Of a stretch of DNA of 20,865 nt, positions 1 to 6,656 are shown one piece after another. The stretch comes from an uncultured Porphyromonadaceae bacterium. Its GTDB lineage: Bacteria > Bacteroidota > Bacteroidia > Bacteroidales > Muribaculaceae. The stretch is from positions 1 through 20,865 of the forward strand of contig URII01000045.1 of NCBI GenBank assembly GCA_900547825.1, in the 5' to 3' direction. Position 1 is the first letter of the stretch. Every line of letters starts with the position of its first letter. The notes under the pieces were generated by a model. The model had not been told where the DNA came from, did not search any database, and saw only the letters and a program-made list of their open reading frames with translations. The translations under genes were made by a program, and so were the position numbers.

Positions 1-635
1 TTGCACAAGAGTACGGTCTGAAGTTTCATGTAGACTGGCTGAAAGGCCAGAAAACAGGATTTTTCGTAGACCAGCGCGACAACCGCCTGCTGCTGCGTAG
101 CTACAGCGCCGGACGCCGGGTGCTTAACATGTTCTGCTACACCGGCGGCTTCTCCGTATATGCCATGCAGGGAGGTGCGGCAAAAGTGGTGTCAGTTGAC
201 AGTTCGGCAAAAGCAGTGGCTCTGACACGCAGCAACATAGAGCTGAACTTCCCCGGCGATATGCGCCATGAAGCTGTGGCGGAGGATGCATTTGATTACT
301 TAGCCGGCATTCCCGATGGCGCCTATGATCTTATGGTGCTTGACCCGCCGGCATTCGCCAAACATCGCGGAGCCATAAAGAACGCCTTGCGCGGCTATCA
401 GCGGCTCAACGCGGCAGGACTGCGTAAAATAGCATCCGGGGGCATATTGTTCACTTTCTCATGCTCCCAGGCCATAACCAAAGAGCAGTTCCGGCTTGCC
501 GTGTTCTCCGCGGCCGCCTCGACCGGACGCCGGGTGCGCATACTCCATCAACTCACACAGCCGGCCGACCATCCTGTAAATATTTACCATCCCGAGGGTG
601 AATACCTCAAGGGACTGGTTCTATATGTAGAATAA
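1..635 (+). CDS. RlmI-type class I SAM-dependent rRNA (cytosine-C5) methyltransferase, 3' part
   Basis: The frame is open from the left edge, so the start codon and N-terminal PUA part lie outside the window; 210 C-terminal residues are visible. They begin with AQEYGLKFHVDWLKGQKTGF, then FVDQRDNR, the RlmI-family signature before the Rossmann fold. The SAM-binding loop follows (VLNMFCYTGGFSVYA), then VVSVDSS, the DPPAFAK motif, and a late FSCSQ segment carrying the conserved cysteine expected of a 5-methylcytosine methyltransferase. Family members methylate 23S rRNA in the cytoplasm (E. coli RlmI makes m5C1962). The exact target base here is inferred from the family. The gene ends 31 bp before the peptidase gene on the same strand. 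Confidence 0.88.
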   Translation, partial: AQEYGLKFHVDWLKGQKTGFFVDQRDNRLLLRSYSAGRRVLNMFCYTGGFSVYAMQGGAAKVVSVDSSAKAVALTRSNIELNFPGDMRHEAVAEDAFDYLAGIPDGAYDLMVLDPPAFAKHRGAIKNALRGYQRLNAAGLRKIASGGILFTFSCSQAITKEQFRLAVFSAAASTGRRVRILHQLTQPADHPVNIYHPEGEYLKGLVLYVE

Positions 636-666
636 CCCTCTGACATAAAACATAAAACCACATCAC

Positions 667-2694
667 ATGACAAATCACAGAACTATCAGAACCATTGCGG
701 CAGCACTCGTAATCGGAGCCGCCTCCACAACCGCTATGACAGCATCTGAAAAACCGTTTGAATACAAAGCCGACCGCTTCGCCGACATAGAAGTGCTCAA
801 TTACAAAGTGCCGGGATTCGAAAATCTGACACTCAACCAGAAGCTCCTTATCTATCATCTCACAGAAGCCGCCTTGGCCGGACGCGACATACTCTGGGAT
901 CAGAACTGCCGCTACAACCTGCCTTTGCGCGGACTCATCGAGAACATCTACACCTCCTATAAGGGAGATCGCTCAAACCCTGAATTCAAAGCTTTTGAGA
1001 AATATCTCAAACAGGTGGAGTTTGCCAACGGCGTGCATCACCATTACTCGATGGATAAGTTCACACCCGAATTCAGCGAGGCTTTCTTCAACGAACAGGT
1101 AAAAAACCTCGATCCAAAGCTCATACCCGCCGAGATAGACGCTGTGCGCCGCCTAATATTCGACCCGCAGTTCATGGCCAAACGCGTAAACCAGGCTGAG
1201 GGGCAGGATCTTATAACCACCTCGGCCAATAACCTCTATGAAGGCGTGACTCAGCCCGAAGTCGAGGCATACTTCGCCGCCATAAAGGACACCACATCAC
1301 TCACCCCCGTATCCTACGGACTCAACAGCCGCCTTACAAAAATCAACGGCAAAGTAACCGAACAGGTGTATAAGAAAGGGGGCTTGTATTCCCCTGCCAT
1401 AGAACGGATAATAACACACCTCAACGAGGCTAAGAAATATGCCGAAAACGACCGTCAGCGCCGCACCATAGAACTTCTCGTCGACTATTACACTACAGGT
1501 GATCTCAAAACATTCGACGACTATTCCATCAGCTGGGTGGAGGACACCGCATCGCAGGTCGACTTCGTAAACGGATTCATTGAAAGCTACGGCGATCCCC
1601 TCGGAATGACAGGATCATGGGAGTCGATCGTGAATTTCAAGAACATACCTGCCTCAGCGCGCACCGAAGCCATCTCCAAGGCCGCCCAGTGGTTCGAGAA
1701 CAATTCGCCGGTTGATCCCCGTTTCCGTAAACCTGAGGTAAAAGGGGTCACAGCCAAGGTTATCACCGCAGCCATACTTGCAGGTGACGCCTACCCCTCC
1801 ACACCTATCGGCATAAACCTCCCCAACGCCAACTGGATCCGCGCATCGCACGGCTCCAAATCAGTGACATTGGAGAACATCACCGAAGCCTACGACGAAG
1901 CATCACACGGCAACGGCTTCAATGAGGAATTCGTTATAGACGAACCCACCCGCCAGCTTCTCGAAAAATATCTGTTCATAACCGACAACCTCCATACCGA
2001 CCTCCACGAATGCCTCGGACACGGCTCAGGCCGCTTGTTGCCGGGTACCGATCCCGATGCGCTCAAAGCCCACGGCTCCACACTCGAGGAGGCCCGCGCC
2101 GACCTGTTCGCCCTTTATTATTTGGCAGATCCGAAACTGCTCGAACTTGGCGTAATCGACAACCCTGACGCCTACAAGGCCGAATATTACAAATATATGC
2201 TCAACGGGCTTATGACTCAGCTCATGCGCATAGAACCCGGCAAGGACGTGGAGGAAGCACACATGCGCAACCGCAAACTCATAGCCGAATGGGCGCTTGA
2301 GCACGGGCGTGACGCCAATGTGGTGGAACTCGTCAAGGATGCCGCCGGCAAGACATTTGTAAAGATCAACGACTATCAGGCACTGCGCGGACTCTTCGGA
2401 CAGCTGCTCGCCGAGATACAGCGCATCAAAAGCGAGGGCGATTATGAGGCAGGTGCCGCACTTGTGGCTAAATATGCAGTGAAAGTAGACCCCGAACTTC
2501 ATCGTGAAGTGCTCGAACGCTACAGCCATCTTGACATACCCCCCTACCGCGGATTCGTGAATCCCGTCTACACCCTTGTAAAGGATTCAGCAGGCAACAT
2601 CACCGACGTGACCATATCCTATGGCGAAGGCTACATCCCCCAGCATCTGCGTTACTCACGCGACTACTCTCACCTCACCGGGAATGTGAAATAA
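667..2694 (+). CDS. dipeptidyl peptidase III (M49 zinc metallopeptidase), exported
   Basis: This 675-residue protein carries both M49 signatures. HECLGH at residues 447-452 gives zinc ligands H447 and H452 and catalytic E448; EEARAD at 474-479 gives the third zinc ligand E475. M49 enzymes remove dipeptides from the N-terminus of short peptides. Length and the cysteine inside the zinc motif match the characterised B. thetaiotaomicron enzyme. Residues 1-26 (TIAAALVIGAASTTAMTA) look like a signal peptide, so the enzyme probably acts in the periplasm or at the surface on imported peptides; the eukaryotic enzyme is cytosolic. The ATG at 667 is chosen because it retains the signal peptide. A barrel-protein gene follows after 59 bp. 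Confidence 0.93.
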   Translation: MTNHRTIRTIAAALVIGAASTTAMTASEKPFEYKADRFADIEVLNYKVPGFENLTLNQKLLIYHLTEAALAGRDILWDQNCRYNLPLRGLIENIYTSYKGDRSNPEFKAFEKYLKQVEFANGVHHHYSMDKFTPEFSEAFFNEQVKNLDPKLIPAEIDAVRRLIFDPQFMAKRVNQAEGQDLITTSANNLYEGVTQPEVEAYFAAIKDTTSLTPVSYGLNSRLTKINGKVTEQVYKKGGLYSPAIERIITHLNEAKKYAENDRQRRTIELLVDYYTTGDLKTFDDYSISWVEDTASQVDFVNGFIESYGDPLGMTGSWESIVNFKNIPASARTEAISKAAQWFENNSPVDPRFRKPEVKGVTAKVITAAILAGDAYPSTPIGINLPNANWIRASHGSKSVTLENITEAYDEASHGNGFNEEFVIDEPTRQLLEKYLFITDNLHTDLHECLGHGSGRLLPGTDPDALKAHGSTLEEARADLFALYYLADPKLLELGVIDNPDAYKAEYYKYMLNGLMTQLMRIEPGKDVEEAHMRNRKLIAEWALEHGRDANVVELVKDAAGKTFVKINDYQALRGLFGQLLAEIQRIKSEGDYEAGAALVAKYAVKVDPELHREVLERYSHLDIPPYRGFVNPVYTLVKDSAGNITDVTISYGEGYIPQHLRYSRDYSHLTGNVK

Positions 2695-2753
2695 TATCAG
2701 CAAAGCGCCTCATGCGCCGACATAAAAAATAAACCGATATTCAAAACCGACCA

Positions 2754-3383
2754 ATGACACTTCATAACAACCGTCTTATTCAAGCCGTAGCCGCCATCAT
2801 ACTATTGATGGCGGCCACGGATGCGGCCGCCCAGTTCCGCTGGGGCCCCACAGCAGGCCTTACCCTGACCAACCTCAATTTCAAACAGGATCTTCTTCCC
2901 GTATCGCAGGTAACGGGTGGTTCCGGCGGAGTACAGATAGAGATGATGTTTCCCGGAGTAGGATTCGGTTTTGACACCGGCCTTATATATGAGCTCCGTG
3001 GAGCCGATATCGACTGGGGTGCAAAAAAAATGTGGGCAAGCCAGGGAATGGGCAAGGAACGCCTGTATCTCCACTATGTGGATATCCCCCTGCATCTGCG
3101 GTTCAAGTACACACGCCTCGGAGGAGTCGAGGATTACGTGGCGCCGTTAGTGTTCGGAGGCCCCTCGTTCGGCCTCATGATGGGTCACAGCACCAACAAA
3201 GCCCTCAAATACGCATTCGGTGAGGTAGGGCTTGCAGCCGGCATAGGTGTGGAGCTATACAAACGCTGGCAGATCACAGCCTCATATACATGGGGAATGA
3301 CCTACGCCATGAAAGCTAAGACCCTCACTAATTACAGCGCCCAGAACCGCACCTGGGATTTCCGCGTAAGCTACTTTTTCTAA
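2754..3383 (+). CDS. PorT-family outer-membrane beta-barrel protein
   Basis: The 209-residue product starts with a signal peptide (RLIQAVAAIILLMAATDAAAQ, cleavage likely after AAA). The rest has alternating aromatic and polar strands separated by glycine-rich turns (FRWGPTAGLTLTNLNF, GFDTGLIYELRG, GVELYKRWQITASYTWGM) and ends in the aromatic strand WDFRVSYFF. This is the usual build of the Bacteroidota OMP_b-brl_2/PorT group, small barrels of about eight strands. Some relatives take part in type IX secretion or envelope assembly, but nothing here gives a specific role. It may be co-transcribed with the peptidase 59 bp upstream. Confidence 0.8.
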   Translation: MTLHNNRLIQAVAAIILLMAATDAAAQFRWGPTAGLTLTNLNFKQDLLPVSQVTGGSGGVQIEMMFPGVGFGFDTGLIYELRGADIDWGAKKMWASQGMGKERLYLHYVDIPLHLRFKYTRLGGVEDYVAPLVFGGPSFGLMMGHSTNKALKYAFGEVGLAAGIGVELYKRWQITASYTWGMTYAMKAKTLTNYSAQNRTWDFRVSYFF

Positions 3384-3455
3384 TCCCCCACATTTCAGGC
3401 AAAAGTATCGGGATAAAAAACTATTCCCGCGCAATGTCATTATAAAATAATTGCG

Positions 3456-3463
3456 TAACTTTG
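3456..3463 (+). promoter_or_regulatory. -7 box of the tRNA-Pro promoter
   Basis: TAACTTTG matches the Bacteroidota -7 consensus TAnnTTTG and lies 11 bp before the mature tRNA. No clear TTTG -33 element is seen about 20 bp upstream. Confidence 0.6.
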
Positions 3464-3474
3464 TAGCCGTGAAT

Positions 3475-3548
3475 CGGGGCGTGGCGCAGGCCGGTAGCGC
3501 ACCTGGTTTGGGACCAGGGGGTCGCAGGTTCGAATCCTGTCACCCCGA
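3475..3548 (+). tRNA. tRNA-Pro (anticodon TGG)
   Basis: The 74-nt cloverleaf has a D-arm with GGTAGCGC, an anticodon stem CCTGG/CCAGG around loop TTTGGGA (anticodon TGG), and a T-arm GCAGG-TTCGAAT-CCTGT. The acceptor stem CGGGGCG/CACCCCG pairs except for a C6-A67 mismatch. CCA is not encoded; the discriminator is A3548. Confidence 0.95.
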
Positions 3549-3555
3549 CACAACA

Positions 3556-3603
3556 GAAATCGTTCACGTGCAGCAACTTACCTTGCCGCCCGTGAACGAT
3601 TTC
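3556..3603 (+). terminator. perfect 13-bp inverted repeat after tRNA-Pro
   Basis: GAAATCGTTCACG (3556-3568) and CGTGAACGATTTC (3591-3603) are exact reverse complements around a 22-nt loop, 8 nt after the tRNA. A TTTATCTT stretch follows. It is probably the tRNA terminator. The loop is long and the U-tract poor, so a recombination or protein-binding site is also possible. Confidence 0.55.
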
Positions 3604-3670
3604 CCTTTATCTTAAAGAAGTTTAATGGGACTAATGCCATATTAAAAAGAACTTCCATTCAACTTTATCG

Positions 3671-3701
3671 TTGGATTTGTTGTTTTAATGTTGTAACTTT
3701 G
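3671..3701 (+). promoter_or_regulatory. promoter of the toxin-antitoxin cassette
   Basis: TTG at 3671-3673, a 20-bp spacer and TAACTTTG at 3694-3701 fit the Bacteroidota -33/-7 pattern. The -7 box ends 4 bp before the toxin ATG at 3706, so transcription should start at or next to the start codon and the mRNA would be leaderless or nearly so. Autorepression by the antitoxin helix-turn-helix is typical of the family but not shown here. Confidence 0.6.
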
Positions 3702-3705
3702 CGAC

Positions 3706-4089
3706 ATGATAACGAAAGAAGATGTAGAAAGGTTTTTAGAGAGCTTTTATGTCAAGGTTAAAGTCTTTGGTCTTAGTTTCCGCAATGATAGGCAAAAGAA
3801 TCAGAGTGCCCTTGCAGAACTTGGTATAACGGCCCATATCCGAGAACGTATCGTAATGGATATAAAATGGCACGAATATTCGGACGGCCCCATTATCGAT
3901 ACATTAAATAATTATGGAGAGATGTGGGTTTTCGGTAAGGATTTCCAAGGGCATGAAATTTACATAAAGATTTCTATCAATGAAAGCGAACCCAACGCCA
4001 TCTGCATTTCGTTCCATGAGGCGGAGCACCCCATGTATTACCCATTAAAGAGCCACAAAGATGAGCCAAACAATGACAAAACCGAATAG
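3706..4089 (+). CDS. MqsR-like type II toxin (probable mRNA interferase)
   Basis: The 127-residue product has the MqsR-type core: VERFLESF (7-14), KVFGLSF (19-25), EYSDGPIIDTLNNYGEMWVFGK (57-78, within which the YSDGPI and WVFGK blocks are diagnostic), EIYIKI (84-89), and ICISFHEAEHPM (99-110). E. coli MqsR has equivalent YSD, QVYLKI and VSF blocks and is an RNase that cleaves at GCU; K54, Y86 and K88 are the likeliest active-site counterparts. Activity and cut site are inferences. The gene overlaps the antitoxin gene by 29 bp, so the two are translated from one message. Base composition is AT-rich compared with the core genes on either side, and a tRNA lies upstream, both consistent with horizontal acquisition. 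Confidence 0.78.
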   Translation: MITKEDVERFLESFYVKVKVFGLSFRNDRQKNQSALAELGITAHIRERIVMDIKWHEYSDGPIIDTLNNYGEMWVFGKDFQGHEIYIKISINESEPNAICISFHEAEHPMYYPLKSHKDEPNNDKTE

Positions 4090-5008
4090 GCAGCTCCATC
4101 AAGAAGTAAGGACCCTGGTATTCCGTAAAGAAGAATATAAGTTTGTGTGTTCTTTCTTCGTTGACAAAAACGGAGAAGAATGGACTACAACTGAATTGGA
4201 TGAAGCCAACATAAATCAGGTATACAACCAATACCGGGTAAGGCATGGAGTCCCATTCCCATCCGAAATTACAAGGTTGCGCAGATATTATGGTATTTCC
4301 GCTGCTATGATGTCCGATATAATAGGATTCGGAACAAATCAATGGAGGTTGTATGAAGACGGCATGATGCCAAACGAATCCAATGCAAGGTCGATAATAG
4401 CTATCCGCAACAAAGACACATTTCTCGACTTCCTTGACGCGTCCAAAAACACAATTGGAGAGAAAATTTACGACAAAATTAAAGAGCGTGTGAGAACGTT
4501 ACCCGAATATGTTAAACCGTCTAAGCCGACGGAAATTAGCGGCTATGTATCGTATAGCGCAAATAAGATATCCGAGGCGGTGAAATATTTTGCAACGGAA
4601 CTTGGCGGTGTGTTCGTTACAAAGATGAACAAGCTGCTTTTCTATACCGACTTTCTTAAATATAAGCGCGAGGGCTTTGGCATGACCGGGCTTGTATACC
4701 GTGCTATCAAATTCGGCCCTGTGCCTGACAATTATGGAGAAGTCTATTCGCGTGCAGAAGGCGTGGAGATGGAAGATTTCATATATGATGGAGGGATGAG
4801 CGGACAACTTTTAGTAGCAACTGGTGAACCTGACATGGATGTGTTTTCCGATATAGAAAAAGAGGTGCTTTCGGAAGTATGCGAACGGTTTAGAGATGCA
4901 TCCGCCGGAGAGATATCCGAAATAAGCCATAAAGAAAAGGGTTGGATAGAATGTAACGGTTCCCGGCAGCCAATCCCATATTCATACGCTTTTGATATAA
5001 AAGAATAG
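4061..5008 (+). CDS. antitoxin: MqsA-type HTH plus Panacea (DUF4065/SocA-like) domain
   Basis: The 315-residue protein has two parts. Residues 40-128 contain EWTTTELDEANINQVYNQYR and a helix-turn-helix at about 66-105 (ITRLRRYYGISAAMMSDIIG, then FGTNQWRLYEDG), the DNA-binding arrangement of MqsA/YgiT antitoxins, without the N-terminal zinc-cysteine motif. Residues 167-300 match the Panacea/DUF4065 domain: NKISEAVKYF, MNKLLFYTDFLKYK (189-202), GLVYRAIKFGPVP (210-222), and EISHKEKGW (286-294). Panacea domains neutralise many unrelated toxins, and the HTH would repress the cassette. The ATG at 4061 lies inside the toxin gene; an in-frame ATG at 4073 is an alternative. Neutralisation of this partner is inferred from gene order. 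Confidence 0.8.
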   Translation: MSQTMTKPNRQLHQEVRTLVFRKEEYKFVCSFFVDKNGEEWTTTELDEANINQVYNQYRVRHGVPFPSEITRLRRYYGISAAMMSDIIGFGTNQWRLYEDGMMPNESNARSIIAIRNKDTFLDFLDASKNTIGEKIYDKIKERVRTLPEYVKPSKPTEISGYVSYSANKISEAVKYFATELGGVFVTKMNKLLFYTDFLKYKREGFGMTGLVYRAIKFGPVPDNYGEVYSRAEGVEMEDFIYDGGMSGQLLVATGEPDMDVFSDIEKEVLSEVCERFRDASAGEISEISHKEKGWIECNGSRQPIPYSYAFDIKE

Positions 5009-5109
5009 CAATTCTATAAGGAGAGCAGTTAAAATAACTGTCCGGCAGGTTGTTGCGGTGGTATCACATTTTTTCACAGTGGGGCGGAAGAGGGGATATA
5101 AAATTTTTG

Positions 5110-5117
5110 TAATTTTG
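5110..5117 (+). promoter_or_regulatory. -7 box upstream of the DUF1573 genes
   Basis: TAATTTTG fits TAnnTTTG and ends 25 bp before the ATG at 5143. No TTG element is seen at the expected spacing upstream, so the promoter call is tentative. Confidence 0.45.
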
Positions 5118-5142
5118 CCGTATTGCATTTATATACCTGTTT

Positions 5143-5535
5143 ATGAAAACTACATTGAAGACATTGATCCTGACAGCCGCATTCTCTGCAATAGCCCTGA
5201 TAGCGTCAGCCAAAGGCCCGGAAATAAAATTTGACTCCACGAAGCATGATTTCGGCACCATACATGCCAAAGGAGCACCTGTAACGGCCACATATACTTT
5301 CACCAACACAGGTGATGAACCGCTTATCATAATAAGCGTGACCAACGGCGGATGCGGATGCACCAAACCCTCGTTCACTCCCGAGCCTGTGGCTCCCGGC
5401 AAGAAAGGAGAGGTGAAAATTACATTCAATCCGGCCGGACGCCGCGGCGAGCTCAACCGTTCGGTAAAGGTGCAGACAAATGCGTCGAAAAAACGCACCT
5501 CTTTGTCGTTTAAAGGGGTAGTGGTGCCCGACTGA
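5143..5535 (+). CDS. DUF1573 domain protein, single domain, exported
   Basis: The 130-residue product has a signal peptide (LKTLILTAAFSAIALIASA) followed by one DUF1573 domain, an immunoglobulin-like beta fold. Typical blocks are HDFGTIHAKG, YTFTNTGDEPLII, the GGCGCTKP motif near residues 67-74, VAPGKKGEVKITFNPAGRRG, and KVQTNAS. These proteins are common in Bacteroidota and probably periplasmic, but their biochemical role is not established. The next gene starts 2 bp after this stop and encodes a longer relative of the same domain, so this is a tandem paralogous pair in one operon. Confidence 0.82.
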   Translation: MKTTLKTLILTAAFSAIALIASAKGPEIKFDSTKHDFGTIHAKGAPVTATYTFTNTGDEPLIIISVTNGGCGCTKPSFTPEPVAPGKKGEVKITFNPAGRRGELNRSVKVQTNASKKRTSLSFKGVVVPD

Positions 5536-5537
5536 CA

Positions 5538-6626
5538 ATGGCCGCCGTCATACGTAACATAGCATTGGCCTCTTTGTTGTTTCCATTGGCCGCAACAGCC
5601 GGCCCGGAAGCAAAATGGCTTGCGACGGATCACAATTTCGGCGCATTCAACGAGGATCTCGGCAATGCCACCTGCGAGTTCGAGGTAGTCAATACCGGTA
5701 ATGAATCAATGGTAATAACCGGTGTCAGAGTGCAATGCGGTTGCACCACACCACAGTATTCCATGGATCCCATAGCCCCTGGCGACACAGCCGTGGTGAC
5801 CGTAAGCTACGACCCTACCGGACGTCCGGGACGATTCTCTAAGAAAATCTATGTAGACACCAATACCGATCCGCGACGTACCACGCTTGTGATAGCAGGC
5901 ACCGTGATTGCCGCCCGTACCACAGTGGCGTCACGTTATCCTATAACCGCAGGAAGCATGAACCTGAGCGAGCAAGGACTTCTGTTCGGCGAAGTAAAGG
6001 ATTCGGGGATAAAGAATGCCTATATCACGGCTTATAACACCACCCGCGATACCCTGCGACCCGCCATAGAGGGAGCACGTCCGTATCTCCATACCCTCAT
6101 ATCTCCCGAAGAAGTCGCTCCCGGCGAGCAGATGATTCTTTCGGCCACTCTTTATGGCGCCGAATGTGACCGTTGGGGATTACAGACCGACTCGCTGACA
6201 TTCTACCCGTCAGGCAAAAACGGCGAACCCGTAACAATAAAAGTGGCCTATACCCTGACGGAGGATTTCAGCAGGCTAACTCCCGAAAAACTCGCTTCGG
6301 CCCCTACCCTCGCACTGTCCTCGGATATGATTGATTTCAAAACCATACGGTTACAGGACGGCTCTGTGTCGGAGAGTGAATTTGAGATCTCCAACCGCGG
6401 AAAGTCACCGCTCATTATCCGGCGCCTTGACTGCCAGGATCCGGCTATTTCCCTGACATTACCAAAATCCATGAAAATCAAAAAAGGGAAAAGCGCCAAA
6501 ATAAAGGTTACGGTGAACCATTCGCGGCTACAGGGACAGGAGGTACTGAATTCGCGGATATCGCTTATCACCAACGACCCCGCCAACCCATCGAGAATAA
6601 TACGTGCGGTGGCCGAGATAAAATAA
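5538..6626 (+). CDS. DUF1573 protein with three Ig-like repeats, exported
   Basis: The 362-residue product has a short signal peptide (IALASLLFPLAATA). Its first unit, residues 25-125, is a clear DUF1573 domain with HNFGAF, EFEVVNTGNESMVITG, QCGCTTP, IAPGDTAVVTVSYDPTGRPG and VDTNTDPRRTT. Two more diverged Ig-like units follow: about 140-235, and about 245-362 with FEISNRGKSPLIIRRLDCQD and SLITNDPANPSR. The last unit resembles ASH/DUF1573 folds but lacks the CGCT motif. The start lies 2 bp after the upstream DUF1573 stop, suggesting translational coupling. Function is unknown; a periplasmic or surface scaffold is plausible. MeaB follows after 30 bp and may share the transcript. Confidence 0.78.
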   Translation: MAAVIRNIALASLLFPLAATAGPEAKWLATDHNFGAFNEDLGNATCEFEVVNTGNESMVITGVRVQCGCTTPQYSMDPIAPGDTAVVTVSYDPTGRPGRFSKKIYVDTNTDPRRTTLVIAGTVIAARTTVASRYPITAGSMNLSEQGLLFGEVKDSGIKNAYITAYNTTRDTLRPAIEGARPYLHTLISPEEVAPGEQMILSATLYGAECDRWGLQTDSLTFYPSGKNGEPVTIKVAYTLTEDFSRLTPEKLASAPTLALSSDMIDFKTIRLQDGSVSESEFEISNRGKSPLIIRRLDCQDPAISLTLPKSMKIKKGKSAKIKVTVNHSRLQGQEVLNSRISLITNDPANPSRIIRAVAEIK

Positions 6627-6656
6627 CCTGAGCAATAAACACAACTATATAATACC

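Noticed and set aside
3409..3429. CGGGA/TCCCG hairpin after the barrel gene
   Set aside because: Only 5 bp around an 11-nt AT loop, and no T-run; too weak to call a terminator.
5026..5040. CAGTTA-AAA-TAACTG palindrome after the antitoxin gene
   Set aside because: Perfect but only 6 bp, AT-rich, with no T-run; could be an operator or chance.
3535..5142. Direct repeat of the tRNA-Pro 3' end as an attachment site
   Set aside because: No second copy of the TTCGAATCCTGTCACC segment is visible between the tRNA and the next core gene, and no integrase is present.
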